Below, piece by piece: positions 23,863 through 32,515 of a stretch of DNA of 51,747 nt. Origin of the DNA: an uncultured Prevotella sp. (lineage in GTDB: Bacteria; Bacteroidota; Bacteroidia; Bacteroidales; Bacteroidaceae); the NCBI GenBank assembly GCA_946409435.1, contig CAMJWJ010000005.1, positions 1 to 51,747 of the forward strand, in the 5' to 3' direction. The position numbers and the translations under genes were made by a program. The stretch's first letter is position 1. Every line of letters starts with the position of its first letter. The notes under the pieces are model-generated. The model was not told where the DNA came from. It made no database searches and saw only the letters and a list, made by a program, of their open reading frames with translations.

Positions 23863-24861
23863 TTGAGCAAGACAACGAAGAAACATAACGGCAGGGCCTT
23901 CAAGGTCGCCGACCTCTTCATCCGCGAGAAGGATGCCACGAAGGGGCTGCTCACCGTCGAGTGGGTGGCCATGGGTTACCTGTTGCTCACCGTGGTCATG
24001 ATGGCTTTCCTGTGGGACAAGTTGCCCAACACTGGCGAGATGATACGTGGCCGCCTGCAGTTCCTCGTCGTGACGCTGGCCGTATGGGGCGTCTACATAC
24101 TGTGGCCTTGTCGGCTGACCATGTTCGGGCGCATCCTGGTCCAGATGCTGTTCCTCGGCTGGTGGTACCCCGACACCTACGAGCTGAACCGTGCGCTGCC
24201 CAACCTCGACCATGTCTTCGCCTCCTGCGAACAGTGGCTGTTTGGCTGTCAGCCGGCCCTCGTCTTCTCGCAGCGGGTGCCCTACGGGTGGTTCTCCGAA
24301 CTGATGTGTCTCGGCTACGTCAGCTACTTCCCGCTGATGCTCCTTGTCTACCTCTACTACTTCTTCCGCCGCTACGATGAGTTCCAGCAGACGGCTTTCG
24401 TCATCCTGACCACGTTCTTTGCCTACTATGTCGTCTTCGTGTTGCTGCCCGTTACCGGTCCGCAGTTCTACTACCTCGCTGCCGGTACCGAGCAGATAGC
24501 CGACGGAGTGTTCCCGTCGTTGGGCGATTGGTTCCTCACCCATTCCGAGCGCATGGCCGCACCTGGGTGGGCCGACGGTTTCTGGTACCACATGCTCGAC
24601 CTGACCCACGATGCCGGCGAGCGTCCCACGGCCGCTTTCCCCAGCAGCCATGTCGGTGTGACGACCGTCGTGCTGCTCTTGGCGCTGCGCACCCGCTGCC
24701 GCCCGCTTTACCTCACCGTCTTGGTCTTCTATCTGCTGATGTGCCTGTCCACGGTATATATCCTGGCCCACTATGCCATCGACGCCATGGCCGGCCTCGT
24801 CACCGGTGTCGTGCTCTACTACTGTCTGCTGTTCGTTTACGGCCGTTTCATCGGCAAGTAG
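23863..24861 (+). CDS. PAP2-family integral membrane phosphatase
   Basis: A 332-aa inner-membrane protein with about eight helices. The PAP2 motifs are ERPTAAFPSSHVGVTT (PSSH motif with the first catalytic His) and a final TVYILAHYAIDAMAG (HYxxD, nucleophile region). The N-terminal KX6RP motif is less clear. The arrangement resembles inositol-phosphorylceramide-synthase-like or lipid phosphatase proteins. The only in-frame start before the first helix is TTG at 23863; the first ATG would cut into the helix near residue 37. It lies 58 nt after the epimerase gene, suggesting joint action on a lipid or sugar-lipid. A terminator follows at 24895. Confidence 0.82.
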   Translation: MSKTTKKHNGRAFKVADLFIREKDATKGLLTVEWVAMGYLLLTVVMMAFLWDKLPNTGEMIRGRLQFLVVTLAVWGVYILWPCRLTMFGRILVQMLFLGWWYPDTYELNRALPNLDHVFASCEQWLFGCQPALVFSQRVPYGWFSELMCLGYVSYFPLMLLVYLYYFFRRYDEFQQTAFVILTTFFAYYVVFVLLPVTGPQFYYLAAGTEQIADGVFPSLGDWFLTHSERMAAPGWADGFWYHMLDLTHDAGERPTAAFPSSHVGVTTVVLLLALRTRCRPLYLTVLVFYLLMCLSTVYILAHYAIDAMAGLVTGVVLYYCLLFVYGRFIGK

Positions 24862-24894
24862 CGGCGGTTATAGCGTCGCTTGCCCGTAAAGGCT

Positions 24895-24929
24895 ATTCTT
24901 TTCTTCTACTTTATTGGGAAGAAAGGAAT
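24895..24929 (+). terminator. hairpin terminator after the PAP2 gene
   Basis: ATTCTTTTCTTC and GAAGAAAGGAAT form 12-bp arms with one G-U pair and an 11-nt loop, followed by ATTTTAC. It ends the nrdD-to-PAP2 gene run. Confidence 0.6.
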
Positions 24930-24998
24930 ATTTTACTGTTCTTTGCAGCTGACTACCAGTACGCAATGCAGATAATCAATTGTTGATAATATAAAACG

Positions 24999-25421
24999 AA
25001 AAACCCTTCACCAACGCTGTAATATGTTGCACGACAATGGTTTGCGGTGAAGGGTATCGGTGGGACAACGTGAAGGGTGTCGGTGTGGCAATGTGAAGAG
25101 TTGACGGGATAACGCCCTTCGCAAGTTCTTCCAATCATTTTCAGCTCTGTGAGTGGCCTTCTCAGCTCAGTGAGTGGCCCTCTCACGATCGTGAGTGGCC
25201 TACTTATTGCAATTAGTAGGCCACTAACTGAAATTACCCATAGAGTAAATCCGGAAATGCAATGAGTAAATGCAAAGACCAGCGATGGTGCACTCACCTC
25301 TTCCATCATCCATCATCCATCTTCCATCATCCATCACACATCATCCATCACACATCACACATCCAACCCTTCACCTTATCTTGTTGTATCATAGTGTGTT
25401 ACCCGTCTGGTGAAGGGTTTT
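24999..25421. mobile_element. MITE-like element built from inverted ACCCTTCACC modules
   Basis: A 423-bp gene-free segment whose two ends are inverted versions of one module. Left: AAACCCTTCACC (25001-25012), 33 nt, GGTGAAGGGT (25046-25055). Right: AACCCTTCACC (25365-25375), 33 nt, GGTGAAGGGTTTT (25409-25421). The 33-nt insides are recognisably similar as reverse complements. Between them lie more GTGAAGGG copies, three GTGAGTGGCC direct repeats (25149-25200) and a 7-nt array. The two track ORFs here, on opposite strands, both read a similar ending (VGEGFFVLYY, SGEGFCCMT), as expected of inverted ends. No transposase; mobility is inference. Confidence 0.65.
25301..25364. repeat. heptanucleotide CCATCAT/CCATCAC array
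   Basis: Nine consecutive 7-nt units (CCATCAT, CCATCTT, CCATCAC, ACATCAT, ACATCAC) in perfect register, located inside the MITE-like element and abutting its right inverted module. Confidence 0.9.
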
Positions 25422-25481
25422 GTTGCATGACAATCTCTCCTTTATTATAACAGATTTGTGCCTTTTGGCTGCTCCTTTCTG

Positions 25482-26027
25482 CTACTGCAGCTTAGTATAT
25501 TTCCTGATTTTCTCCAGCATCTCATTGCACCACGCCACAGAGCCTGGTTTCTGATAGCGGTCGTTGCCTGTGGCCGACGGTGAAAAGACGGTCCCGATTG
25601 CAGGGGTGAGGCTGACGATGCCACGCTCAGAGAGTGAGAAGACGGCATCGCCCTCTACGGCATTGATGACGGTCAGCGGATCCCACATCTTTTGCCCTGT
25701 GTTGCAGTCGTATTTCATATAGACCTGCTTGATGGGGTGAATGTCCGTCCAGTTGATGTCGCTGATTACTGTTTCAGGCTTGTATTCGATCTCGTTGCCC
25801 ACTTCCATCGGTGAGTATACGACATCGACATCGCGAGGCCACAGTTCATAGAACAACTGGGCTCGTGTGGGATCCTGAAGGAAATTATATTCGGGTTCAT
25901 CAGAGGATGTGAATATACCAGCCATCAGGTAAAGGCATTTCACCTTGCTACGCACCAGTTCTACACCCGAGAGCGGTGAGATGTCGTCGGGCTCTGAGGC
26001 CAGCAGTTGGGCCAGCAAATACTGTTA
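25482..26027 (-). pseudogene. 5'-truncated nucleoside hydrolase
   Basis: The frame is open for about 180 codons after an upstream stop and matches only the C-terminal half of inosine-uridine-type nucleoside hydrolases (ISPLSGVELVRSKVKCLYLMAG, FLQDPTRAQLFYELWPRDVDVV, YMKYDCNTGQKMWDPLTVINAV, GTVFSPSATGNDRYQKPG). Intact members have about 300-350 residues and an N-terminal DxDxxxDD calcium-binding motif, which is absent here; the reading begins immediately before the LSGVELV region with only TTG as start. It is best read as the remnant of a gene cut by deletion or insertion. The cut end faces a second remnant-like ORF at 26091, and the repeat element lies beyond its 3' end. Confidence 0.75.
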
Positions 26028-26090
26028 ACATTCTATAATAAGCCGGCTGGCCGTTAAACTATTGCATGGTTTTCCGTCTAACGTGATGTT

Positions 26091-26405
26091 ATGCATAACC
26101 ATAAAATACTTATTTTATTCTTTTTGCTGTTAGTCAGCGTCGGCCTGCAAGCGCAGGACAACGACCGGCGGCTGACCGTCAGCGGACAGTTCCTGGTGAG
26201 ACTGCCCTACAACTTCGAGGTCAGTATGAACCTCCACGAGCGCTGGGTTAATGCATCGGGGCGTAGCGACACACAGTACAATAGCGTCAACTCGTATGCC
26301 ATGCTCCACGTACGCTACCGTCTGAACATCTTCGGAGGAAAAGCCGACACTGAGGGCCGCTACGACAAGAAGTGGGGCGGCCGCGACCAGCAGTGGAGAA
26401 GATAA
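26091..26405 (+). CDS. short outer-membrane-type protein, probable deletion remnant
   Basis: A 104-aa ORF with a convincing signal peptide (ILILFFLLLVSVGLQAQ) joined almost directly to what looks like the last strands of a large outer-membrane barrel (YNSVNSYAMLHVRYRLNIFGGKA followed by an Arg/Gly/Trp-rich tail), as at the C-terminus of TonB-dependent or OMP-type receptors in Bacteroidales. Complete receptors have 700 or more residues, so the gene may be an internal deletion that kept both ends in frame. It may still yield a small exported protein. It is 34 nt before the alcohol dehydrogenase and faces the truncated hydrolase. Confidence 0.55.
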   Translation: MHNHKILILFFLLLVSVGLQAQDNDRRLTVSGQFLVRLPYNFEVSMNLHERWVNASGRSDTQYNSVNSYAMLHVRYRLNIFGGKADTEGRYDKKWGGRDQQWRR

Positions 26406-26439
26406 ACGACAACATCATGTAACATCAACAGATACGACA

Positions 26440-27627
26440 ATGAAAGACTTTAATTACTATGCGCCGACGGAAGTAGTGTTCGGCGAACATTCAGAAGAGC
26501 AGGTGGCTCGACTGGTGAAGAAATACGGTGGCACGAAGGTGTTGGTACATTACGGCGGACAGAGTGCCGTGCGCTCAGGACTGCTCGACAAGGTGTGCAA
26601 CCTGCTCAACGAGGGCGGCGTGGGCTATGTCACGCTGGGTGGCGTAGTGCCAAACCCGCGGCTGTCGCTGGCCCGGCAGGGTATTGAGCTGTGCCGCCGC
26701 GAGGGGGTAGACTTCATACTCGCTGTAGGTGGCGGTAGCGTCATCGACTCGGCAAAGTGCATCGCCTACGGCGTCTGCATGGAGGGCGACGTATGGGACC
26801 TCTACCTCGGCAAGGCCGAAGCTCCGACGACGATGCTGCCCGTGGCTTCGGTGCTCACTATCCCCGCTGCTGGCAGTGAGATGAGCGAGGCCAGTGTCAT
26901 CACCAACGAGGATGGTGATGTGAAGTTAGGCTACGGCAACAATATGTCGCGCCCGAAGTTTGCCATCATGAACCCACGCCGTACCATGACGCTGCCGCCA
27001 TACCAGACAGCGGCTGGCGTGACGGACATGATGATGCACACCATGGAGCGTTACTTTACAAAGGATGATGATATGGATCTGACCACTGAGGTGGCCGAGG
27101 CCGTGCTGCGTAGCATGATGACTGCCGTCTTTGAGGTGCTGCGCCGTCCCGACGACTACCGCTATCGTGCACAGATCATGTGGGGTGGCAGCATAGCACA
27201 CAACGGACTGACTGGCTGTGGCGTCAGCGACGACTGGGCCACCCACCAGCTGGAGCACGAGCTGAGCGGAATGTTCGACGTGACGCATGGTGCAGGACTG
27301 GCAGCCGTCTGGCCCAGCTGGGCACGCTACGTGATGCACGAGAATCTCTCGCGCTTCGTTCGCTTCGCCGTCAATGTGATGGATGTACCTAACGACTTCA
27401 CCGACCCCGAGGCTACAGCTCTTCGCGGCATCGAGGCCATGGAGCGCTTCTACCATGCCATCGGTATGCCTGTCAACATCCGCGAGCTGATTGGCCGAGA
27501 CATCACCGACGACGAAATCCGCGAGATGGCTCGTAAGTGCAGCCGCAACCATACTGCCACCTGCGGATGCCTGAAGGTGCTCACGGCCGACGACATGGAA
27601 GCCATCTACCGCATGGCAAGGGGATAG
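26440..27627 (+). CDS. iron-containing alcohol dehydrogenase (BDH/YqhD type)
   Basis: A 395-aa NAD(P)H-dependent butanol/aldehyde reductase-type enzyme. Evidence: MKDFNYYAPTEVVFGEHSEEQVARLVKKYG start typical of the BDH branch, GGGSVIDSAKCIAYG cofactor loop (about 97-111), PAAGSEMSEASVI, and the metal-binding region with D208-like VTDMMMHTMERYF, HQLEHELSGMFDVTHGAGLA. Reduction of fermentation aldehydes in the cytoplasm is the usual role. It is a different branch from the group III enzyme at 11731. No promoter was identified; transcription may come from upstream of the short OMP-like gene. A strong bidirectional terminator follows. Confidence 0.93.
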   Translation: MKDFNYYAPTEVVFGEHSEEQVARLVKKYGGTKVLVHYGGQSAVRSGLLDKVCNLLNEGGVGYVTLGGVVPNPRLSLARQGIELCRREGVDFILAVGGGSVIDSAKCIAYGVCMEGDVWDLYLGKAEAPTTMLPVASVLTIPAAGSEMSEASVITNEDGDVKLGYGNNMSRPKFAIMNPRRTMTLPPYQTAAGVTDMMMHTMERYFTKDDDMDLTTEVAEAVLRSMMTAVFEVLRRPDDYRYRAQIMWGGSIAHNGLTGCGVSDDWATHQLEHELSGMFDVTHGAGLAAVWPSWARYVMHENLSRFVRFAVNVMDVPNDFTDPEATALRGIEAMERFYHAIGMPVNIRELIGRDITDDEIREMARKCSRNHTATCGCLKVLTADDMEAIYRMARG

Positions 27628-27668
27628 GACACTATGCACCGTAAGGCGCTTTGCTTGGAAGCATACAA

Positions 27669-27707
27669 AACAAACTGTCGTGAGTGGATTGCTCACGACA
27701 GTTTGTT
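27669..27707. terminator. bidirectional terminator between alcohol dehydrogenase and GH28 genes
   Basis: Perfect 16-bp inverted arms (AACAAACTGTCGTGAG and CTCACGACAGTTTGTT) with a 7-nt loop, located between convergent genes. The A/T-rich edges allow termination in both directions. Confidence 0.88.
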
Positions 27708-27732
27708 ATATGTAGAATGCAGGCAGCAACAA

Positions 27733-29196
27733 CTACTCCACGGTAATGTGGACATTACGCTGCTTGATGTTCTGGCAGTTGTTGAAGACGGCATCGCTCT
27801 TGGCCTTGATCTGGATGTTCTGCAGACGGATGCCGTTGATGGGCATCTCAGGCAGTCCGTTGAACTCCATGGCACGGCCGGCACCGTTGCAGACGATGTT
27901 TTGGATGTCGATGTTGCGGAAGATGGGAGTCTCTTCGGTGACTGGCTGCTTGGTGACGTTGTCAGGGTTGTCGCCGTCAGCCAGCATCTCGGCCACCGAC
28001 TTGCCGCCGTAGTACATATTGAATGTGATGGCATCGGTCTTGATGTCGGTCATCGAGACTTTGTTGACGAAGATGTTCTCGACGATGCCGCCACGGCCAC
28101 GCGTCGACTTGAAGCGAAGACCCACGTCGGTGCCTAAGAACTGGCAGTTCTCAACCAGGATGTTACGCACACCACCGCTCATCTCGGAGCCTACGACGAA
28201 GCCACCATGTCCGGCGAAGACGGTACAGCCGTCAACGACGACATTCTCGCAGGGGCGACCGCGACGGCGTCCGTCGGCATCCTTGCCACTCTTGATGCAG
28301 ATGCCGTCGTCGCCTGCATCAAACTTCGAGTTGACTATCAGCGCGTTCTTGCAAGACTCCAGGTCCAGTGCGTCGCCGTTCTGGGCATAGGCGGGGTTGC
28401 GGGCCAGCACGTCGTCGATGATGATGTTCTCGCACATCAGCGGGTGGAGATTCCATGCCGGCGAGTTCTGGAAGATGACACCCTGCAGCAGCACGTTCTT
28501 GCAGTTGACGAGGCTGACCATCACGGGGCGAAGGAAACGGCGGATGGCGTTCCACTCGGCATCGGTCGTCGCCTTGGGCACGTTCATGTTGGCATTCTTC
28601 TCAGCGTCGGCATAGGCCTGGTTGGGTACCCAGTAGCCCTTCTTCGACTCCACACCACCGGGGCGGTCCAGCACTTCCTTCCACTGGCTGTCGGTCATCT
28701 TCGACTTCTTCACCGGGCGCCAGAACTGACCGTTGCCGTCGATGACGCCACGGCCGGTGATGGCGATGTTATCGCAGCCGACAGCCGACAGCGGTGACTG
28801 ACAGCGCCGCGTGTCGAGGCCTTCGAAGGAGGTTCTGATGACGGGGTACAGCGACTCGTCGCCAGAGAACTGAATGACGGCACCCACCTCCAGGTGCAGC
28901 TCGATGTTCGAGTGGAGCACGATGGGGCCTGTGAACCACACACCGGCAGGTACCACAAGGCGGCCGCCGCCTTTCTTGGTCAAGGCGGCAATAGCCTTCT
29001 CGAAAGCCTTCGTGTTCAGTGTCACACCGTCGGGAACGGCACCGAACTTCTTCAGGTTCACCGTGTAGTTGGGAATAACGGGAGCAGCAACCTCAGCCAT
29101 CTGGAAGGGCAGATTGTCGGTGTACTTCTTGTACGGGTTCTGTGCCTGTACCGTTACAGCGACGGCCAGCAGCAGCATGCAGATCATTTTCTTCAT
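27733..29196 (-). CDS. secreted polygalacturonase-type glycosidase (GH28)
   Basis: A 487-aa exported enzyme acting on pectin galacturonan, probably in the periplasm. Signal peptide MKKMICMLLLAVAVTVQAQ. Opening KKFGAVPDGVTLNTKAFEKAIAAL is typical of GH28 right-handed beta-helices. Catalytic motifs are visible: NGDALDLES, DAGDDGICIKSG, GHGGFVVGSEMSGG and RFKSTRGRGG. Length is normal for exo-type or rhamnogalacturonan-related members; the precise specificity cannot be assigned. No susC/susD genes or other pectin enzymes are adjacent, so it stands outside a visible utilisation locus. Its 5' side borders a 7-nt repeat array after folK. Confidence 0.94.
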   Translation of the reverse strand: MKKMICMLLLAVAVTVQAQNPYKKYTDNLPFQMAEVAAPVIPNYTVNLKKFGAVPDGVTLNTKAFEKAIAALTKKGGGRLVVPAGVWFTGPIVLHSNIELHLEVGAVIQFSGDESLYPVIRTSFEGLDTRRCQSPLSAVGCDNIAITGRGVIDGNGQFWRPVKKSKMTDSQWKEVLDRPGGVESKKGYWVPNQAYADAEKNANMNVPKATTDAEWNAIRRFLRPVMVSLVNCKNVLLQGVIFQNSPAWNLHPLMCENIIIDDVLARNPAYAQNGDALDLESCKNALIVNSKFDAGDDGICIKSGKDADGRRRGRPCENVVVDGCTVFAGHGGFVVGSEMSGGVRNILVENCQFLGTDVGLRFKSTRGRGGIVENIFVNKVSMTDIKTDAITFNMYYGGKSVAEMLADGDNPDNVTKQPVTEETPIFRNIDIQNIVCNGAGRAMEFNGLPEMPINGIRLQNIQIKAKSDAVFNNCQNIKQRNVHITVE

Positions 29197-29223
29197 AAGC
29201 AGTTTGTTTTTGTTTTTTTTATT

Positions 29224-29275
29224 CTTATTTCTTATCTCTTACATCTCTTACCTCTTACCTCTTACCTCTTACCTC
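29224..29275. repeat. heptanucleotide CTTACCT array across the folK stop codon
   Basis: CTTA recurs at 7, 7, 9, 7, 7 and 7-nt intervals. The folK stop (TAA on the minus strand, 29255-29257) and its last codons (VRGKR) lie inside the array, which continues about 30 nt beyond the stop. Confidence 0.88.
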
Positions 29276-29716
29276 TCCAAGCGGTATCATGACGAAGTCG
29301 CGCTGGTGCATCATCGGATGGGGTATCTTCAGACCTGGTTCGTCTACCGTGAGGTCGTCGTAGAGCAGGATGTCAATGTCTATCGGACGGTCTTTGTAGC
29401 TTGATACTTCATGCCCGGTAATGGTTGAATGGCTGCGCACGGTGGCGTGGCGCTGGTTTTTGCCCATGTCGCGCTCTATCTGCTGAGTAGTCGCTAAAAG
29501 CTGGCGAGGAGACAGGGAGGTCTTACAGAAGATGACGGCGTTCAGGAACTTGTTGGCAGTCTCGAAGCCCCATGGCTCCGTCTCGATGACTGACGACTGG
29601 CGCACCACGCGGCCTACCCGCTCGCCGACGAGACGGATGGCCTGTCGGATGTGCTCCTCCCTGTTGCCCAGGTTTGTGCCCAGTCCCAGATACACGTCGT
29701 GTGTCCCGTCGCTCAT
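29255..29716 (-). CDS. folK: 2-amino-4-hydroxy-6-hydroxymethyldihydropteridine diphosphokinase
   Basis: HPPK transfers pyrophosphate from ATP to the pterin in folate synthesis. The 153-aa protein shows VYLGLGTNLGNREEHIRQAI, the substrate-binding SSVIETEPWGFETANKFLNAVI and the metal/ATP motif DRPIDIDILLYDD followed by LKIPHPMMHQRDFVMIPL. A loop before DRPIDID (RHATVRSHSTITGHEVSSYK) is longer than usual. The last residues (VRGKR) are encoded by a tandem 7-nt repeat, so the normal C-terminus may have been replaced. It begins 7 nt after queA and is the last gene of the ftsX operon. Confidence 0.93.
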   Translation of the reverse strand: MSDGTHDVYLGLGTNLGNREEHIRQAIRLVGERVGRVVRQSSVIETEPWGFETANKFLNAVIFCKTSLSPRQLLATTQQIERDMGKNQRHATVRSHSTITGHEVSSYKDRPIDIDILLYDDLTVDEPGLKIPHPMMHQRDFVMIPLGEVRGKR

Positions 29717-29723
29717 ATCCTTG

Positions 29724-30866
29724 CTAATCGTCCAGTATCAGCATGCAGTCGCCATAGCATCCGAACTTGTAGCCGTTGTCGATAGCCTGCTGGTAAGCAC
29801 CCATCACGAGGTCGTAGCCACCGAAGGCTGCCGTAGCCATGAGCATCGTCGACTCGGGATGGTAGAAGTTAGCCACGAGGGCATCAGCCAGCCCGAAATC
29901 GTAGGGAGGGAAGATAAACTTGTTGGTCCAGCCGGTATACTCCTTCAGCATGCCGTCGGTGCTGACGGCAGACTCGGCAGCTCGTAGCGAGCTGACACCG
30001 ATGGTGCACACGCGGTGGCCTTCAGCCTTAGCGCGGTTGACGATGTCGCAAGCCTCGGGAGTGACGGTCATCTGCTCGGAACCCATCTTGTGCTTTGTCA
30101 GGTCCTCCACCTCGATGGGGTCGAAGCAACCCAGGCCGAGGTGCAAGGTGACGTAGGCAAAGTTGATGCCGAGTATCTCAAGACGCTTCATCAGCTCGCG
30201 GCTGAAGTGCAGTCCAGAGGCAGGCACCGTGACGGCTCCCTCGTGGCGGGCATAGATGGTCTGGAAGTTCTCGTTGTCGTCGGGGGTAGACTCGCGGCGG
30301 TTCACGATGTAGCGGGGCAGCGGGGCAGAACCCAGTCCGAAAAGCTCGCGCTTGAACTCGTCGTGGGGACAATCATAGAGGAAACGCAGCGTACGGCCGC
30401 GGCTCGTCGTGTTGTCGATGACCTCGGCAACCATCGGACCGTCGTCCTCGAAGAACAGCTTGTTGCCGATGCGTATCTTGCGGGCCGGCTCCACCAGCAC
30501 ATCCCACAGGCGCAGCTCTTCGTTCAGCTCGCGCAGCAGGAATACCTCTATCTGGGCATCGGTCTTCTCCTTCGTACCAAAGAGCCTGGCAGGAAACACC
30601 TTCGTGTCGTTGAGCACCATGACATCGCCCTCGTCGAAGTAGTTGATGATGTCGCGGAAGGTGATGAAGCGGTCGGTGTCCTTCCCGTCATCATCCTTGG
30701 CGTACATGTCGATGGTCTGGCTCTTGCGGTGAATCACCATCATGCGGGCCTCGTCGCGGCGATAAACCTTCTCGACGGTGCCGTCCTCGTTCTCAAATAC
30801 CTTGTGCGGTGGCTCCAGGGCCACCGACTCGTCAGGTAACCTGAATTTGAATTGTGACAGTTTCAT
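29724..30866 (-). CDS. queA: S-adenosylmethionine:tRNA ribosyltransferase-isomerase
   Basis: QueA adds the cyclopentene ring precursor to preQ1-tRNA in queuosine synthesis. The 380-aa protein has the typical [19 protein letters not shown] start, [53 protein letters not shown] and [32 protein letters not shown]. It is somewhat longer than Escherichia coli QueA because of an expanded segment near residues 35-70 ([20 protein letters not shown]), common in Bacteroidetes. It follows truB across an 8-nt repeat array and precedes folK by 7 nt. Confidence 0.96.
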   Translation of the reverse strand: MKLSQFKFRLPDESVALEPPHKVFENEDGTVEKVYRRDEARMMVIHRKSQTIDMYAKDDDGKDTDRFITFRDIINYFDEGDVMVLNDTKVFPARLFGTKEKTDAQIEVFLLRELNEELRLWDVLVEPARKIRIGNKLFFEDDGPMVAEVIDNTTSRGRTLRFLYDCPHDEFKRELFGLGSAPLPRYIVNRRESTPDDNENFQTIYARHEGAVTVPASGLHFSRELMKRLEILGINFAYVTLHLGLGCFDPIEVEDLTKHKMGSEQMTVTPEACDIVNRAKAEGHRVCTIGVSSLRAAESAVSTDGMLKEYTGWTNKFIFPPYDFGLADALVANFYHPESTMLMATAAFGGYDLVMGAYQQAIDNGYKFGCYGDCMLILDD

Positions 30867-30868
30867 TT

Positions 30869-30952
30869 GTTATTTCGATGTTTCGTTGTTTCGGTGTGGT
30901 ATTGTTTTGGTTTCTCGTTGTCTCGTTATCACGATATTACGTTGTCACGAAA
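30869..30952. repeat. octanucleotide array between truB and queA
   Basis: On the minus strand the spacer divides into 8-nt units with CG first: CGTGACAA, CGTAATAT, CGTGATAA, CGAGACAA, CGAGAAAC, CAAAACAA, TACCACAC, CGAAACAA, CGAAACAT, CGAAATAA. It starts within a few nt of the truB stop and ends just before the queA ATG. Confidence 0.7.
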
Positions 30953-30955
30953 GAA

Positions 30956-31657
30956 TTATCTCTCAATCTCCTGCTGTTCCAGCCAGGCGGGGAAGTCGTC
31001 GATGGTGATGCAGTCCTCGATATGCACGTTGCCGAGGCGTGTGCGACAGAGAGCCGTCAGATAGGCACCGCTGTTCAGCGCACGTCCAATGTCACGGGCC
31101 AGTGAGCGGATGTAGGTGCCCTTGCCGCAGCTGACGCGGATGCTCAGCTGCATCGTAGCGGGGTCGAAGGCGGTCAGCGCTATCTCGTCGATGTGTATCG
31201 TCTTGGCCTGTAGCTTCACATCGATGCCCTTACGCTTCAGGTCGTAGGCACGGTCGCCGGCAATCTTGCACGCAGAATACTGTGGAGGCACCTGCTGGAT
31301 GTCGCCGACGAAGTCTTTCAGCACGTCGAGTATCAGTTCGCGGGTGATGTGTTCAGTAGGGTATGTCTGGTCCACCTCGTGCTCCATGTCGTAGCTGGGC
31401 GTCGTGGCACCGAGCTGTAGCGTGGCGGTATATTCCTTGGAGTCAAGCTGCAGGCGCTCTATCTCCTTGGTCTTTTTGCCGGTACACAGTATCAGTACAC
31501 CAGTAGCCAGAGGGTCGAGCGTACCGGCATGGCCTATCTTCACACGGCGTACGCCGATTTTCCGCGACACCCTTGTGCGGACAAAGGCCAGCGCACCGAA
31601 CGACGTCATGCCGTAGGGCTTGTTGATGTATATGTACTCGCCTTCTGTGAAATTCAT
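30956..31657 (-). CDS. truB: tRNA pseudouridine(55) synthase
   Basis: A 233-aa enzyme that isomerises U55 in the tRNA T-loop. The catalytic motif HAGTLDPLATGVL places the nucleophilic Asp at residue 48; YINKPYGMTSF at the start, KEYTATLQLGATTPSYDMEHEV and VPPQYSACKIAGDRAYDLKRKG complete the family pattern. The C-terminal PUA-like tail is short, as in many Bacteroidetes. The start codon directly follows the uppP stop (TAA then ATG), indicating translational coupling. Confidence 0.96.
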   Translation of the reverse strand: MNFTEGEYIYINKPYGMTSFGALAFVRTRVSRKIGVRRVKIGHAGTLDPLATGVLILCTGKKTKEIERLQLDSKEYTATLQLGATTPSYDMEHEVDQTYPTEHITRELILDVLKDFVGDIQQVPPQYSACKIAGDRAYDLKRKGIDVKLQAKTIHIDEIALTAFDPATMQLSIRVSCGKGTYIRSLARDIGRALNSGAYLTALCRTRLGNVHIEDCITIDDFPAWLEQQEIER

Positions 31658-32515
31658 TTAGTCTACCATAGCAAGTGAGTGGCCTGTCAGCAACAGCAGG
31701 ATGATGATGCTGCCGACGATGATGCGATAGATGCCAAAAGCCTTGAAGCCGTACTTGGTCAGGAAGGATACAAACCACTTCATGGCCAGCAGGGCTACAA
31801 TGAAGGCCACGGCACATCCCAGCAGCAGCATGGTGATGTTGTGGGTGGTGGCCCATGCCGTGTCTTCCTTCAGCAAGTCCAGCAGGTCGAGTAGGGTGGC
31901 ACCGGCCATGGTGGGCACGGCCAGGAAGAACGAGAACTCGGCAGCACGCTGGCGTGTCAGTCCTTGTGTCATGCCGCCTACGATGGTTGCCATAGAGCGC
32001 GACACGCCCGGTATGACCGAGATGCACTGATAGAGTCCGATGTTGAAGGCACGCCGCTCGTTCAACTTGTTGGCGTCAGTGCCTTTATTGAACAGCTTGT
32101 CGCAGTAGAGCATGAAGATACCACCGACGACAAGCATGATGGCTACGACCTCCACACTGTCGAGCAGCCAGTCGAGCAGTCCCGACTTCTTGGCCAGCAG
32201 TCCGATGACCACGGCAGGCAACACGCCAATGATGAGCAACCAGTAGAAATAAAAACGGTGCTTCAGTCGGCCGAACAGTGAACTGCCTTCGGGAGCCGGC
32301 GTGTTGTCAAAGTGGAAGAAGCGCTTCCAGTAGAGGCATACCACCGACAGGATGGCACCGAACTGGATGATAAATGTGAAGGCATGAACGAACGGGTCGC
32401 CCTGCTGTATGCCTAACAGGTTCTGTGTAATAATCATGTGGCCGGTGGACGATACGGGCAGAAACTCCGTCAGTCCCTCGACAATGGCGATGATAACCGT
32501 CTCTAACCATGTCAT
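31658..32515 (-). CDS. uppP: undecaprenyl-diphosphatase (BacA family)
   Basis: An inner-membrane enzyme of 285 aa that recycles the lipid carrier of peptidoglycan and other polymers by removing one phosphate from undecaprenyl diphosphate. Active-site motifs are EGLTEFLPVSSTGHM (about 13-27) and the PGVSRSMATIVGG loop. About eight transmembrane helices are visible. The start overlaps the DUF3098 stop by 4 nt (ATGA) and the stop abuts truB, so the operon is tightly coupled. Confidence 0.96.
   Translation of the reverse strand: MTWLETVIIAIVEGLTEFLPVSSTGHMIITQNLLGIQQGDPFVHAFTFIIQFGAILSVVCLYWKRFFHFDNTPAPEGSSLFGRLKHRFYFYWLLIIGVLPAVVIGLLAKKSGLLDWLLDSVEVVAIMLVVGGIFMLYCDKLFNKGTDANKLNERRAFNIGLYQCISVIPGVSRSMATIVGGMTQGLTRQRAAEFSFFLAVPTMAGATLLDLLDLLKEDTAWATTHNITMLLLGCAVAFIVALLAMKWFVSFLTKYGFKAFGIYRIIVGSIIILLLLTGHSLAMVD

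Noticed and set aside
24953-25450. Two ORFs (118 aa minus, 62 aa plus) inside the repeat element
   Set aside because: Both read inverted copies of the same repeat module and end alike (GEGF), so they are artefacts of repeat structure rather than genes.
27733-29196. Polysaccharide utilisation locus around GH28 and GH3
   Set aside because: No susC/susD pair, sensor or additional carbohydrate enzymes lie next to either gene.
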